Source: Acidithiobacillus sp. (lineage in GTDB: Bacteria > Pseudomonadota > Gammaproteobacteria > Acidithiobacillales > Acidithiobacillaceae). Taken from it: 64,000 nucleotides of DNA. The stretch lies in the NCBI GenBank assembly GCA_028697715.1, contig JAQVDS010000003.1, positions 62,001-126,000 on the forward strand. Reading direction: 5' to 3'. Shown here piece after piece: positions 37,602 to 46,644 of this stretch (position 1 is the stretch's first letter; every line of letters starts with the position of its first letter). Under the pieces are notes generated by a model, which saw only the letters and a list, made by a program, of their open reading frames with translations, did no database searches and was not told where the DNA came from. A program made the translations under genes and the position numbers.

Positions 37602-38602
37602 CCGCCGTCTACCTTTCTTCTGGTACATTGTCCGTCGCCCCCATGATGGATTGGACAGACCGGCATTGTCGCTTTTTTCTGCGACAGGTCTGCCCCAGCT
37701 GCGTGCTCTACACCGAGATGGTTACTACCCCTGCCATCCTGCGCGGCAAGGATCCGGCCCGCTACCTGGATTTTGATCGGCAAGAATCTCCTTTGATCTT
37801 ACAGTTGGGGGGCGATGACCCCGAGGCCATGGCACGTGCCGCCCGCATCGCGCGCGATGAGTATGCCTATGCCGGGCTCAATCTCAATGTCGGCTGTCCC
37901 TCACCACGTGTCCAGAAAGGACGTTTTGGCGCCTGCCTGATGCGCGATCCGCTCCTCGTTCGGGAGCTCCTCGATGCCATGGCGAGCAGTGGCTTGCCAG
38001 TTAGCGTCAAGCACCGCCTCGGCCTGGACCGAGAGGAGCAGTATGAGGGCCTCGCCGATTTCGTGCGCAGCATTGGTCAGGGGAGCTGCAAACATTTTAT
38101 CGTCCATGCGCGTAATGCCTGGTTGAAGGGTCTCAATCCGGCGGAAAATCGCGAGATACCGCCCCTGCGCTGGAACTGGGTGCAACGACTGAAGCAGGAC
38201 TTTCCGGACTTTCGCATCGAACTCAATGGTGGGTTGCGCGATGCAGAGCAGGTCCTCGCCCTCTGGCCCAGTGTCGATGGCGTCATGCTGGGGCGCGCGG
38301 CATATCACTCGCCGCTGCTGCTCGCCCAGATCGAACAGGCCCTGGGCCGTCGTCAGGATCTGCCGCAACCGCGAGCGATATTGAATGCGCTCTTACCTTA
38401 TGTAGATGCTTGGGGCGAACGCCTGCCGGCACCACGTCTGCTGCGTCATTTACATGGTCTTTATGCTGGTCTTCCGGGGGCTAAGGCGTGGCGGCGCCTG
38501 CTCGGTTCGGCGCGGCCGGCTGAGTCCGCTGCCGTGGCGCTACGCCGAATGCTGCTTGTCTTGCAGAGCTGGCAGCAGGATGTGGTGCTGGAGCTCGGAT
38601 GA
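37598..38602 (+). CDS. dusA: tRNA-dihydrouridine synthase DusA
   Basis: 334 aa FMN enzyme reducing uridine in the tRNA D-loop. The N-terminal APMMDWTDRHCR is the DusA signature; the catalytic Cys lies in GCPSPRVQKGRFGACLM; the C-terminal helical tRNA-binding domain is present. The frame extends to 37496, but ATG 37598 overlaps the preceding stop and gives the usual N-terminus. Overlaps the next gene by 4 nt. Confidence 0.92.
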   Translation: MTAVYLSSGTLSVAPMMDWTDRHCRFFLRQVCPSCVLYTEMVTTPAILRGKDPARYLDFDRQESPLILQLGGDDPEAMARAARIARDEYAYAGLNLNVGCPSPRVQKGRFGACLMRDPLLVRELLDAMASSGLPVSVKHRLGLDREEQYEGLADFVRSIGQGSCKHFIVHARNAWLKGLNPAENREIPPLRWNWVQRLKQDFPDFRIELNGGLRDAEQVLALWPSVDGVMLGRAAYHSPLLLAQIEQALGRRQDLPQPRAILNALLPYVDAWGERLPAPRLLRHLHGLYAGLPGAKAWRRLLGSARPAESAAVALRRMLLVLQSWQQDVVLELG

Positions 38603-39294
38603 CGGACTGGGTCGCCTTTGATCTGGATGGCACGCTTACCCGCGGCGAGACCATCGTCTCCTTCTACCGCACGGTGTTGGGTGAGGGCCGCGCCTTTCGC
38701 CTCCTGCTGCGCTCGCTGCCGATGCTTGGCGCCTACGCGTTGGGCTGGCGCAGTAATGGTGAGACCAAGGAGTGGGTGCTGCAACGCAGCCTTGCGGGTC
38801 GGTATCCCCAAGAATTCGAGCAGGGAACGATGGAATTCATAGATCGCGTGCTGCCCCGGCTTCTGCGCGATTCCGTATGGGATCGTCTGGCCCAGCACCG
38901 CGATCTGGGGCAGCGTCTGGTGCTGGTGACGGCAACGTTGGAACTCTACGCCCGCCCTTGGGCAGAGCAGGTCGGATTTGATGCGGTCATCGCTACCCGT
39001 CTAGCCACGGACGAATCCGGGCGTTTTACCGGTCGTTTGCAGGGCGCCAACTGTTGGGGACCTGAAAAGGCCCGCCGCCTGCGGGAAGATTTGGGTGTCA
39101 ACAAACTGGCGTACGCCTACGGCAACAGTCGCGGAGATCGCGAGATGCTGGCCATGGCAGAAAACCCCGTGTGTATCTGTCGGGCCAACCGCTGGGGTGG
39201 CGACCTTCTCGCCTTGTCGGCCGAATCAGTCGCTAGCACGGTCATTACGCCCACTGTGCAGCAAAAACTCGAGAAAACTCCGGGTAACGGCTGA
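38599..39294 (+). CDS. HAD-superfamily subfamily IB hydrolase
   Basis: 231 aa SerB-like HAD phosphatase: motif I DLDGTLTRG, motif II VTAT, motif III/IV K-x-x-R and YGNSRGDREML. Substrate unknown; relatives act on small phosphoesters or lipid phosphates. Its last 69 nt overlap, in the opposite strand, the 3' end of cbbR. Confidence 0.87.
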   Translation: MTDWVAFDLDGTLTRGETIVSFYRTVLGEGRAFRLLLRSLPMLGAYALGWRSNGETKEWVLQRSLAGRYPQEFEQGTMEFIDRVLPRLLRDSVWDRLAQHRDLGQRLVLVTATLELYARPWAEQVGFDAVIATRLATDESGRFTGRLQGANCWGPEKARRLREDLGVNKLAYAYGNSRGDREMLAMAENPVCICRANRWGGDLLALSAESVASTVITPTVQQKLEKTPGNG

Positions 39295-40140
39295 GGGGCT
39301 CTTGCCTTTGCGCTGCACCGCGTGCCATTTGCGCAGGATGGGAAAGCCTTCTACGTCGAGAATGCACAGGGCTCCCGAGGCGAGTTCGGAGCTGATGGTG
39401 TGGCGTGCCAGGATGCCGAGGCCGAGGCCGCCAGCAACGAGTTGTTTGACTGCCTCGTTGCTGCTCAGGGTCATGCGGGGTTTGAGCTTGATGCCCTGCT
39501 CCGCAAGATAATTCTCCGCCGTGAGCCGTGTGCCCGACCCGGCTTCGCGCAGGATGAAGGGCTCCTTTCCCAGACGCGCCAGGGGAATGGATCTCTCTGC
39601 AGCCAGCGGATGCGAGGCCGCGGCGATGACGACGATAGGATTGTCCAGAAAGGGTTGCGCAATCCCGTCGATCTCTTCGGGCACCTGGCCCATGATATAG
39701 ACGTCATCGAGGTTCTCGCGCAGGCGCTCCAGGATACTGTTGCGATTGACGATTTCCAGATGCGCCTCGATTCCTGGGTGCGCTGCACAGAACGCACCGA
39801 GCAGGCGAGGGGCAAAGTATTCTGCGGTGGAAGTGATACATAGCCGCAGTCTCCCGCGTTCGAGTTGCTGCTCCGCTGCCAGCTCATCGAGTAGGGATTC
39901 GAGATGCCGCTGCAACTCGCCGCCGGCTGCGGCGACAATCTCGCCGGCACTGGTCAGAAACAGTTTTTTTCCGACCTGTTCATAAAGGGAAACCCCGAGA
40001 TTTTCTGATAACTGTTTGATCTGTAGTGATAAGGCCGAGGGCGTCTGGTGCAATTCCGCAGCTGCCTTGCTCATGCTAAGATGTCGCGCCAGTACCGTAA
40101 AAATACGTAATTGGTGTAGAGTGACCTGACGAACAGACAA
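39226..40140 (-). CDS. cbbR: LysR-type regulator CbbR
   Basis: 304 aa LysR-family activator of the Calvin-cycle operon: N-terminal winged helix-turn-helix (LHQLRIFTVLARHLSMSKAAAELHQTPSALSLQIKQLSENLGVSLYE is the pattern, residues 8-54) and a periplasmic-binding-like effector domain. It diverges from cbbL across 128 bp, the standard layout for CbbR, which responds to NADPH, ATP or RuBP levels in other bacteria. Its 3' end is antisense to the HAD gene end. Confidence 0.93.
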   Translation of the reverse strand: MSVRQVTLHQLRIFTVLARHLSMSKAAAELHQTPSALSLQIKQLSENLGVSLYEQVGKKLFLTSAGEIVAAAGGELQRHLESLLDELAAEQQLERGRLRLCITSTAEYFAPRLLGAFCAAHPGIEAHLEIVNRNSILERLRENLDDVYIMGQVPEEIDGIAQPFLDNPIVVIAAASHPLAAERSIPLARLGKEPFILREAGSGTRLTAENYLAEQGIKLKPRMTLSSNEAVKQLVAGGLGLGILARHTISSELASGALCILDVEGFPILRKWHAVQRKGKSPSAVTRSFLEFLLHSGRNDRASD

Positions 40141-40155
40141 GGTTTTACTTCTCCA

Positions 40156-40209
40156 TATGGTAACGTTAATTATATTTTACTTTACCTTACGGTAAAGCTT
40201 CTGTAAATT
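40156..40209 (+). promoter_or_regulatory. cbbR-cbbL control region: CbbR sites and cbb promoter
   Basis: The AT-rich divergent region holds a perfect inverted repeat TTTACC-TTAC-GGTAAA (40181-40196), containing a LysR T-N11-A motif (40183-40195), and a second TAACGTTA palindrome (40161-40168) with a T-N11-A at 40156-40168. A candidate promoter for cbbL is TTTACC (40181-40186), 17 bp, TAAATT (40204-40209). The repeat and the -35 coincide, as in many CbbR activation sites. Confidence 0.55.
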
Positions 40210-40268
40210 CGCGGCTGGAAGGCTATCTGCAGGTCAAATTGGTTTGGAACATTCTTTAGGAGGGATCT

Positions 40269-41687
40269 ATGGCTGGTAAATATGAAGCCGGCGTGAAGGA
40301 GTACCGCCAGACGTACTGGGCTCCTGACTACGTGCCGTTGGACTCGGATTTGTTGGCGTGCTTCAAGATCGTGCCGCAGCCGGGCGTGGATCGGGAAGAA
40401 GCGGCTGCGGCGGTTGCGGCAGAATCTTCTACCGGTACCTGGACCACGGTGTGGACCGACTTGCTCACCGATATGGACTACTACAAGGGCCGTGCCTATC
40501 GGATCGAAGACGTGCCTGGCGACGACACGGCATTCTACGCCTTCATTGCCTACCCCATCGATCTCTTCGAGGAAGGTTCGGTCGTCAATGTATTCACTTC
40601 CTTGGTAGGTAACGTGTTTGGCTTCAAGGCCGTGCGCTCTCTGCGTCTGGAAGATGTCCGTTTCCCTTTGGCTTACGTGATGACCTGTAACGGTCCCTCC
40701 CACGGCATTCAGGTAGAGCGCGACAAGCTCGACAAGTATGGGCGTCCGATGCTTGGCTGTACCATCAAGCCCAAGCTGGGTCTGTCGGCCAAGAACTATG
40801 GCCGTGCGGTGTACGAAGCCCTGCGTGGCGGCCTCGACTTCACCAAGGATGACGAGAACGTCAACTCTCAGCCCTTCATGCGCTGGCGTGACCGCTTCCT
40901 CTTCGTTGCCGACGCCATCCACAACGCCGAAGCGCAAACGGGTGAACGCAAGGGCCACTATCTGAACGTTACCGCCCCTTCACCGGAAGAGATGTATGAG
41001 CGTGCCGAGTTCGCCAAAGAGCTAGGCATGCCGATCATCATGCATGACTTCCTGACCGGCGGCTTCTGCGCCAACACGGGTCTGGCCCGTTGGTGCCGGA
41101 AGAATGGTGTGCTGCTGCACATCCATCGCGCCATGCACGCCGTGATCGACCGTAACCCGCATCATGGTATCCATTTCCGGGTCTTGACCAAGGCCCTGCG
41201 TCTGTCGGGTGGTGATCACCTGCACACCGGTACCGTGGTCGGTAAATTGGAAGGCGACCGTGCCTCTACCCTTGGCTGGATCGACCTCTTGCGCGAATCC
41301 TATGTCCCCGAAGACCGCAGCCGCGGTATCTTCTTCGACCAGGATTGGGGCGCGATGCCCGGCGCTTTTGCAGTGGCCTCTGGCGGTATTCACGTTTGGC
41401 ATATGCCTGCCTTGGTCAACATCTTCGGTGATGACTCGGTGTTGCAGTTCGGTGGTGGTACCTTGGGGCACCCCTGGGGTAACGCCGCCGGCGCAGCCGC
41501 CAACCGGGTAGCGTTGGAAGCCTGTGTCGAGGCGCGCAATCGCGGTGTCGAGCTGGAGCGCGAAGGTAAGGAAATCCTGACCAACGCCGCCCGCCACTCA
41601 CCGGAGCTGAAAATCGCTCTGGAGACCTGGAAGGAAATCAAATTCGAGTTCGATACCGTCGACAAGCTCGACGTACAGAACCGTTGA
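40269..41687 (+). CDS. cbbL: Rubisco large subunit, form IA
   Basis: 472 aa RbcL. Active-site features: [15 protein letters not shown] (catalytic Lys), [16 protein letters not shown] (carbamylated Lys, Asp, Glu), HRAMHAV, and the loop-6 segment [12 protein letters not shown]. Placement with carboxysome genes and the small subunit supports form IA. A strong AGGAGGG site is 6 nt upstream. Fixes CO2 inside the carboxysome. Confidence 0.98.
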   Translation: MAGKYEAGVKEYRQTYWAPDYVPLDSDLLACFKIVPQPGVDREEAAAAVAAESSTGTWTTVWTDLLTDMDYYKGRAYRIEDVPGDDTAFYAFIAYPIDLFEEGSVVNVFTSLVGNVFGFKAVRSLRLEDVRFPLAYVMTCNGPSHGIQVERDKLDKYGRPMLGCTIKPKLGLSAKNYGRAVYEALRGGLDFTKDDENVNSQPFMRWRDRFLFVADAIHNAEAQTGERKGHYLNVTAPSPEEMYERAEFAKELGMPIIMHDFLTGGFCANTGLARWCRKNGVLLHIHRAMHAVIDRNPHHGIHFRVLTKALRLSGGDHLHTGTVVGKLEGDRASTLGWIDLLRESYVPEDRSRGIFFDQDWGAMPGAFAVASGGIHVWHMPALVNIFGDDSVLQFGGGTLGHPWGNAAGAAANRVALEACVEARNRGVELEREGKEILTNAARHSPELKIALETWKEIKFEFDTVDKLDVQNR

Positions 41688-41726
41688 TTTTCTGGCTAAT
41701 GCATTTGCTTCAGGAAGGAGTCCATC

Positions 41727-42056
41727 ATGGCTGAAGTTCAAGATTACAAGCAGGTACGGCGTTACGAGACCTTCTCGTATCTCCCGCCAATGTCGGCGGA
41801 ACAGATCCGCGCGCAGGTGCAGTACATCATCGCCCAGGGCTGGAACCCGGCGGTGGAACACGTGGAGCCGGAACGTTCCTTCAACCACTATTGGTACATG
41901 TGGAAGCTGCCCATGTTTGGTGAGCGGAACGTTGATACCGTTCTTGCCGAGCTCGAGGCTTGCCGCCGCGAGTACCCCAAGCATCTCGTTCGTTTGATCG
42001 GCTACGACAACTATACCCAGAGTCAGGGTCTGGCCTTCGTAGTGTATCGCGGCTAG
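41727..42056 (+). CDS. cbbS: Rubisco small subunit
   Basis: 109 aa RbcS ([33 protein letters not shown], then [10 protein letters not shown] and RLIGYDN). Caps the CbbL octamer; in alpha-carboxysomes the CbbL-CbbS interface binds the N-terminal repeats of CsoS2. AGGAAGGAG site upstream, 39 nt after cbbL. Confidence 0.98.
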   Translation: MAEVQDYKQVRRYETFSYLPPMSAEQIRAQVQYIIAQGWNPAVEHVEPERSFNHYWYMWKLPMFGERNVDTVLAELEACRREYPKHLVRLIGYDNYTQSQGLAFVVYRG

Positions 42057-42076
42057 TAAGCCGAACAGATCGATCA

Positions 42077-42106
42077 TTGGCACCTGGCAAGCATGCCGGG
42101 TGCCAA
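42077..42106 (+). terminator. Strong stem-loop between cbbS and csoS2
   Basis: TTGGCACC (42077-42084) pairs with GGTGCCAA (42099-42106), continued by a G-U pair and four more pairs around the loop AGCA: 13 pairs in total. No T-run follows. It most likely lowers read-through or protects the cbbLS end of the mRNA, giving more Rubisco than shell protein. Confidence 0.65.
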
Positions 42107-42120
42107 GTTAAGGGGGACGT

Positions 42121-44583
42121 ATGTCGGATTCATCAGCATCCGGTCCAATGCGGGGCCGGGCTTTGGCGCAGGAGAAGCGGCGCCAGCAGGCAATGCGTAG
42201 GCAGGGTGGCGGCGCGGCCAAGCCGGTCGTTGCGCCTTCCGCGCCAAAGTCTGGGAACAATCAGGAAACGCGGGTCGCTCCCGCTCTTGAGGTCCATTCC
42301 GAGAAGATGGCGATTCGTGGCAGCGGGCGTGAGGCAGCCTTGGCCCATCGCGCCATGCGCTGCGCTGGGGCTCAATGCTGGGCCGATCCGCAGCAGCGCC
42401 AAGTGCGTCATCGCGGTCAAAGACCCGCAGCAGTAACTCCGACGGTAACGCCAGCAGTCAGCGAAGAGGCAGCACCCGCTTTGATTCCCGGAGTAGAGGA
42501 GGAATTCCTGGATTCCGTCTGTGAACTCGTCGAGCAAAGCCCCGAAAGCTTTGGTTGGCGTGAACGCCCGGTGCGGCAACTCTGTCGCGCACGGCGGCAG
42601 ACCCTGGCGCAGCGGGGCAAGGCCGCACTCACCGTTGTACGCGGTCTGAGTTCCGCGGCCGCTCGTTTGCGTTACCTGGAAAATGGCAGTGCGCGGGAGT
42701 TCGCCAAATTGCGGCGCGAGGAACAGGCGCAGCGGGGACGCGGGTTTGCCAAGGGTGGCGCTGATGCCGCCGGTAAACGACGTGCAAAGAAGTTTCGCAA
42801 GGTCGAGGAAGGCACGACCTTGGCTGGCTCTATGGTTACCGGTACGCAAGTGGAGCGCAGCGACGCGGTTACCGGCAATGAGATGGGCACTTGTCGGCCC
42901 ATCACGGGAACCGAATATATTGGTGCTGAGCAATTTGATCAGTTCTGTGGCGAGCGTCCTGCGGCCAGTCCAGCCAAGGTAACGGTGACCAGTACCTCCG
43001 GTCGGCAACAGGTCTCTGGTACCCAGGTCGGACGCTCCGCATCGGTCACCGGTGACGAGTCCGGCGCATGTCGCAATGTGACTGGCTCGGAATACCTCAG
43101 CAGTGAAAGCTTCCAGAGCTTCTGCAATGCCAAGCTCCCAGAGCGTCCAGCAAAGGTGATCACGGGCAGCACGCAAAAGAATGCGCTCCCTGTAACGGGC
43201 AGTGATGAATCGCGTGCCAATCGTGTGACTGGCTTTGAGGCCGGGGCGCAGCGGAGCATTACGGGTTCCCAATACTGGGATGCGGGCGTCGCCAAGATGA
43301 CCATCAATGGTGCTCCGCGTAAGGTGGCGGAAACGCATACCTTTGCCGGTCGCACGGTGTCTGGAACAGCGGTAGATGGCAGTCAGCGCATTACCGGTCT
43401 GGAGCCGGGTGCGTGTCGGCAGCTGACGGGTACCGAGTACTTGAGTCTGGAAAACTACCAGACCCTGTGTAACACCAAGCCGTCGCCGTCGCCGGCCAAA
43501 GTTGGGACGGTTGCGACGGACAAGGGGCAGCGGGTCACTGGTAATCTCGTGGATCGCTCCGAGAAGGTTACAGGCAACGAGCCGGGCTCTTGTCAGCGGG
43601 TCACGGGTACCGGTTACAACAGCCCTATTCTGTGCGGGGGTGGTGTTGATAAAGTCCAGAGCATGACCAGTCTCGCTGGATCGACCATTACCGGGACGGG
43701 GATGGATCATCGCCCAAAAATGACAGGTGACGAGCAGGGAGGGTGCTGGCCCGTCACCGGAACCGAATATCATGGGCAAGAGCAATTTGCCCACTGCGCG
43801 AGCACCCCGCAGGCGGAAGCAGCAAAGGTTGCCGTCAGTCGTACGGCAAAAGGTCAGTGGGTTAGCGGACCCGCTATGGAGCCGGCAGAGAATGTCACCG
43901 GCAACGAAGCGGGTGAGGATCTGGCGGTTTCCGGCACGCCCTACCAAGGTGAGGAAATGGGTACCGTGGCCACGGCACCGGCTGGCACTTGTGCTTGTGA
44001 TGGCTGTTCCTACAAGCAGAAGGCTATGGCGTGGGATGCCATGCAAGGCGGCACGGCCGGCAGTCAACGCTTTGTGCCCGCACCAGCCGCATCAGCGCCG
44101 GTCGCTAGCACGCCTGTACCCGCTCAGGACTTCAGTATTGTCCCTCCTGCCCGGCAGGGGCGCAGCCGAATCACTGGTAACGCGTTTGAGCAGAGCGGTC
44201 GCATCACGGGACCGGTCAATCTGGCGCGCGGCCTGATTACCGGTACTCCAGAGTTTCGCAGTCGTGAGCCGCAATCGGACAGCGCCCTGCCGCCGGCAGC
44301 GGAGATGCTAGCAGCGCCTGAGGCCGCCGCACCAGAACGGGGTGCGTGGCAGATCACCGGCGATGACTGGAGCCGTAACGCTCGGGTTACCGGTACTGAA
44401 GGAGCCTGGGCGCAGGGACGCAATCCTACCCAGCGCGGCGCGGTTCGCAGCTGCGTGATGAGTGCCGGGGTCAACCGCAATCAGGCTCTGGCTGCACCGC
44501 TGAGCGATTCCAAGGTTACTGGCAGTAGTGGCAGCGCCCGCAAAGGCGCGGCAGTCACCTACTCTGGTGGCGCAAGGGGATAA
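42121..44583 (+). CDS. csoS2: Carboxysome scaffold protein CsoS2
   Basis: 820 aa intrinsically disordered scaffold linking Rubisco and shell. N-region (1-235) has up to four basic helices, e.g. CRARRQTLAQRGKAAL and AKLRREEQAQRGRG, that bind Rubisco. Middle region (about 239-645) has seven M-repeats with VTG/ITG triplets and Cys, e.g. VTGTQVERSDAVTG...CRPITGTEY; the third repeat has lost its cysteines, as I recall also for Halothiobacillus. The C-terminal region has three ITG/VTG blocks and ends AAVTYSGGARG, the shell-encapsulated peptide. AGGGGG lies upstream of ATG. A -1 frameshift signal lies at codons 531-533. Confidence 0.97.
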   Translation: MSDSSASGPMRGRALAQEKRRQQAMRRQGGGAAKPVVAPSAPKSGNNQETRVAPALEVHSEKMAIRGSGREAALAHRAMRCAGAQCWADPQQRQVRHRGQRPAAVTPTVTPAVSEEAAPALIPGVEEEFLDSVCELVEQSPESFGWRERPVRQLCRARRQTLAQRGKAALTVVRGLSSAAARLRYLENGSAREFAKLRREEQAQRGRGFAKGGADAAGKRRAKKFRKVEEGTTLAGSMVTGTQVERSDAVTGNEMGTCRPITGTEYIGAEQFDQFCGERPAASPAKVTVTSTSGRQQVSGTQVGRSASVTGDESGACRNVTGSEYLSSESFQSFCNAKLPERPAKVITGSTQKNALPVTGSDESRANRVTGFEAGAQRSITGSQYWDAGVAKMTINGAPRKVAETHTFAGRTVSGTAVDGSQRITGLEPGACRQLTGTEYLSLENYQTLCNTKPSPSPAKVGTVATDKGQRVTGNLVDRSEKVTGNEPGSCQRVTGTGYNSPILCGGGVDKVQSMTSLAGSTITGTGMDHRPKMTGDEQGGCWPVTGTEYHGQEQFAHCASTPQAEAAKVAVSRTAKGQWVSGPAMEPAENVTGNEAGEDLAVSGTPYQGEEMGTVATAPAGTCACDGCSYKQKAMAWDAMQGGTAGSQRFVPAPAASAPVASTPVPAQDFSIVPPARQGRSRITGNAFEQSGRITGPVNLARGLITGTPEFRSREPQSDSALPPAAEMLAAPEAAAPERGAWQITGDDWSRNARVTGTEGAWAQGRNPTQRGAVRSCVMSAGVNRNQALAAPLSDSKVTGSSGSARKGAAVTYSGGARG
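43713..43758 (+). other. Programmed -1 ribosomal frameshift signal in csoS2
   Basis: Slippery heptamer CCCAAAA (43713-43719) in the correct phase C CCA AAA, 6-nt spacer, then stem GGTGACG (43726-43732) with CGTCACC (43752-43758) enclosing an inner AGCA/TGCT helix. The -1 frame reads Asn-Asp-Arg-stop (TGA 43728-43730), so the short form would be about 536 aa against 820 aa. CsoS2A/CsoS2B formed this way are known from Halothiobacillus neapolitanus. Confidence 0.8.
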
Positions 44584-44592
44584 GGCGCAGGT

Positions 44593-46149
44593 ATGGATAC
44601 GCGAAGAAAAATGCGGCACCTACGCCAGAGTGCTTCGTCTTCGGCGCCAGCGATGTCGATGGCACAACGCTACTCTTCGCAGGGGCAAGCGCCTCTTGCC
44701 GCAAATGGTATAGCAGCTGAGCATCCCGCCTGCACCGCACTGCCTCACCGCTCCTGTCGTCATCCGTTGACGAATGTGGTGGAGAATGTTCGGCTCGGTC
44801 ACTGTGAGGACGGCGTCAAAGGTCGCTTTGATGCGATCCTGCCCGTATTGCAGGAAGTGGCCGCCCGCGGGCTGGGTAGTGGGTACGCGGAAAATGCACA
44901 ACGCTTGGCTCAGGAGCGTCTGGGCTTTTCCTTCCCGGAAAATCTGCTCGAAAACGCCTGGGTCCGGGGTTTTGATATGCGTTCCCTCTTTGCCAGCGCC
45001 ACGTTTGCTGCACTGGAACTGGGTGTGGCGCGTTTTTCTCAGCGTCTGCGCGAGGAATTGCAGGCCGGTGAGAATGTCGATGCGATGTTGGTGGACTGTG
45101 GTTTTCACGCCATGAACCTTTCGCTCTGCGCCGACGGTCGTCTGAAGGGTTTTTTGCCCTATGTGCTGCGTATGCCAGCGGGACACCTGCTGCGTCGCAG
45201 TGCTTTCGCGGGCACGCTTTTCGATGTGGAAAGGGATGTCGAGGACTGGCAGGCGACCGAATTGCGCCGGTATCGCGAAGGGTTCCCGACTACGGCAGAT
45301 GTGCCGACCCGCTACCTGAAGGTTGCGGTGTATCATGGTAGCTCCCTCGATCCGACGCACGAGGGGTGTGCAGCGCATGGCAGCAATGAGAGCTTGGCGC
45401 TGGAAATGGCGATGCAGCGGCTGCAGGCGTTCCGTGAAGCCATCGAAAACGAGTTCTGTTGCGGTGCCAGCACCGACATTTTACTGATTGGGTTGGATAC
45501 GGATACCGATGCCATTCGTATCCATGTGCCGGATGCCAAGGGCAACCTGAGCGCCTATCGCTACGTCGATAACGCACAAGTGTATCGGCAAACGCTGGAG
45601 ATGGATGCCGACCGCGCCCGTCTCGCCGTCTACGAGGCGATTCGTGTCGCGGCTGAGTCATCAGGCTGGGGACAGGGGGAAGGCATGCCCCATGACGGTA
45701 TGCGTCGCCTCATTGCCACTTTGTTGATCAATAATCTGAGCCAGATCGAATACGTGGCGGATCGGGTGGGTGGGTGGTACCCAGATGCTGGGCATGACGA
45801 GCGTTTTATTAGTGTGGGTGATGGTTTTCAGGAATTGCAGATGCGCAATGTCGCCTATTACGCCCGTCTCGATACAGTAGAAGAGGGCGCTGCGGATCTT
45901 GATGTAGGCATCAAGATCTTCAAGCATCTCAATGTCGAACGGCAGTTGCCGATTCCCATGGCGCTGCACTATCGCTATGACTCGCGCGTTCCCGGGAATC
46001 GTGAACGAGTAGTGAGCAAGTTGCAGCGGGTGGCAGATGCAATCCGTCAGCGCTACGCGCAGCTCGATCGTGATGGCTGGCTGTATCTGCATGGCAGCGT
46101 TCAGGATCTGCCTTTGGGAAGCGCGTTGGAGGAGGTGGATTTGGCATGA
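44593..46149 (+). CDS. csoSCA: Carboxysomal carbonic anhydrase CsoSCA
   Basis: 518 aa epsilon/CsoSCA-type beta-carbonic anhydrase (CsoS3). An N-terminal disordered tail (Ser/Ala-rich, about 50 aa) probably binds Rubisco; the zinc ligands are expected in VDCGFHAMNLSLC and VYHGSSLDPTHEGCAAHGS. It converts bicarbonate to CO2 inside the shell. Starts 9 nt after csoS2; its stop overlaps csoS4A (ATGA). Confidence 0.96.
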   Translation: MDTRRKMRHLRQSASSSAPAMSMAQRYSSQGQAPLAANGIAAEHPACTALPHRSCRHPLTNVVENVRLGHCEDGVKGRFDAILPVLQEVAARGLGSGYAENAQRLAQERLGFSFPENLLENAWVRGFDMRSLFASATFAALELGVARFSQRLREELQAGENVDAMLVDCGFHAMNLSLCADGRLKGFLPYVLRMPAGHLLRRSAFAGTLFDVERDVEDWQATELRRYREGFPTTADVPTRYLKVAVYHGSSLDPTHEGCAAHGSNESLALEMAMQRLQAFREAIENEFCCGASTDILLIGLDTDTDAIRIHVPDAKGNLSAYRYVDNAQVYRQTLEMDADRARLAVYEAIRVAAESSGWGQGEGMPHDGMRRLIATLLINNLSQIEYVADRVGGWYPDAGHDERFISVGDGFQELQMRNVAYYARLDTVEEGAADLDVGIKIFKHLNVERQLPIPMALHYRYDSRVPGNRERVVSKLQRVADAIRQRYAQLDRDGWLYLHGSVQDLPLGSALEEVDLA

Positions 46150-46397
46150 GAATCATGCGGGTGGAAAAGACACTGGTCTCTACCAATCGCATCGCCGAGA
46201 TGGGGCATCGTCCTTTGCTCGTGGTGCAGGAAAAGGAAGGTGGTACGCGTTCGGTCGCGGTCGACGCGGTCGGCTGTATCCCTGGTGACTGGGTCATCTG
46301 CGTCGGTTCCTCGGCAGCACGGGAGGCCGCTGGATCCAAGGATTACCCATCGGACCTCACAATTATCGGTATCATCGACAACTGGACGCCGGCCTGA
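46146..46397 (+). CDS. csoS4A: Carboxysome vertex protein CsoS4A
   Basis: 83 aa BMC-P pentamer (EutN/CcmL fold): MRIMRVEKTLVSTNRI, VAVDAVGCIPGDWVICVGSSAAREA, IIGIIDNW. Caps the vertices of the icosahedral shell. ATG overlaps the csoSCA stop. Confidence 0.96.
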   Translation: MRIMRVEKTLVSTNRIAEMGHRPLLVVQEKEGGTRSVAVDAVGCIPGDWVICVGSSAAREAAGSKDYPSDLTIIGIIDNWTPA

Positions 46398-46398
46398 G

Positions 46399-46644
46399 AT
46401 GGAAATCATGTGCGTTCAGTCCGATCTGGTTACGACACGCCGAATTCCCGGCTTGAAGCAGGCATCGTTACGGATATTGCGTGATAGTAACGGGAAGATG
46501 GTGGTGGCAACGGATCCGGTCGGTGTCCCCAAGGGCAAGTGGGTGTTTACCGTGTCCGGTTCGGCAGCGCGCTATGCGCAGGGTGATTTCGAGGTCCTCA
46601 CTGACCTTACCATTGGTGGCATCATCGATTTTTGGGAACCCTGA
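46399..46644 (+). CDS. csoS4B: Carboxysome vertex protein CsoS4B
   Basis: 81 aa second BMC-P pentamer paralogue: MEIMCVQSDLVTTRRIPGLK, ATDPVGVPKGKWVFTVSGSAARYA, IGGIIDFWEP. ATG 46399 lies 1 nt after the csoS4A stop. The frame is open further upstream (to 46240), but that part overlaps csoS4A in another frame and is not coding. Confidence 0.95.
   Translation: MEIMCVQSDLVTTRRIPGLKQASLRILRDSNGKMVVATDPVGVPKGKWVFTVSGSAARYAQGDFEVLTDLTIGGIIDFWEP

Noticed and set aside
42301-42420. Possible frameshift in the N-terminal part of csoS2 (odd Cys/Gln-rich segment)
   Set aside because: The second basic repeat is degenerate, but the frame before and after is intact and similar degenerate repeats occur in CsoS2 proteins.
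42133-44067. A 644-codon open frame on the minus strand opposite csoS2
   Set aside because: It is the mirror of the repetitive, GC-rich csoS2 gene; the translation is His/Arg/Thr-rich without a known domain, and csoS2 on the plus strand is certain.
46240-46398. N-terminal extension of csoS4B overlapping csoS4A
   Set aside because: The extension is an Arg/Ser-rich out-of-frame reading of csoS4A; the pentamer family starts at ATG 46399.
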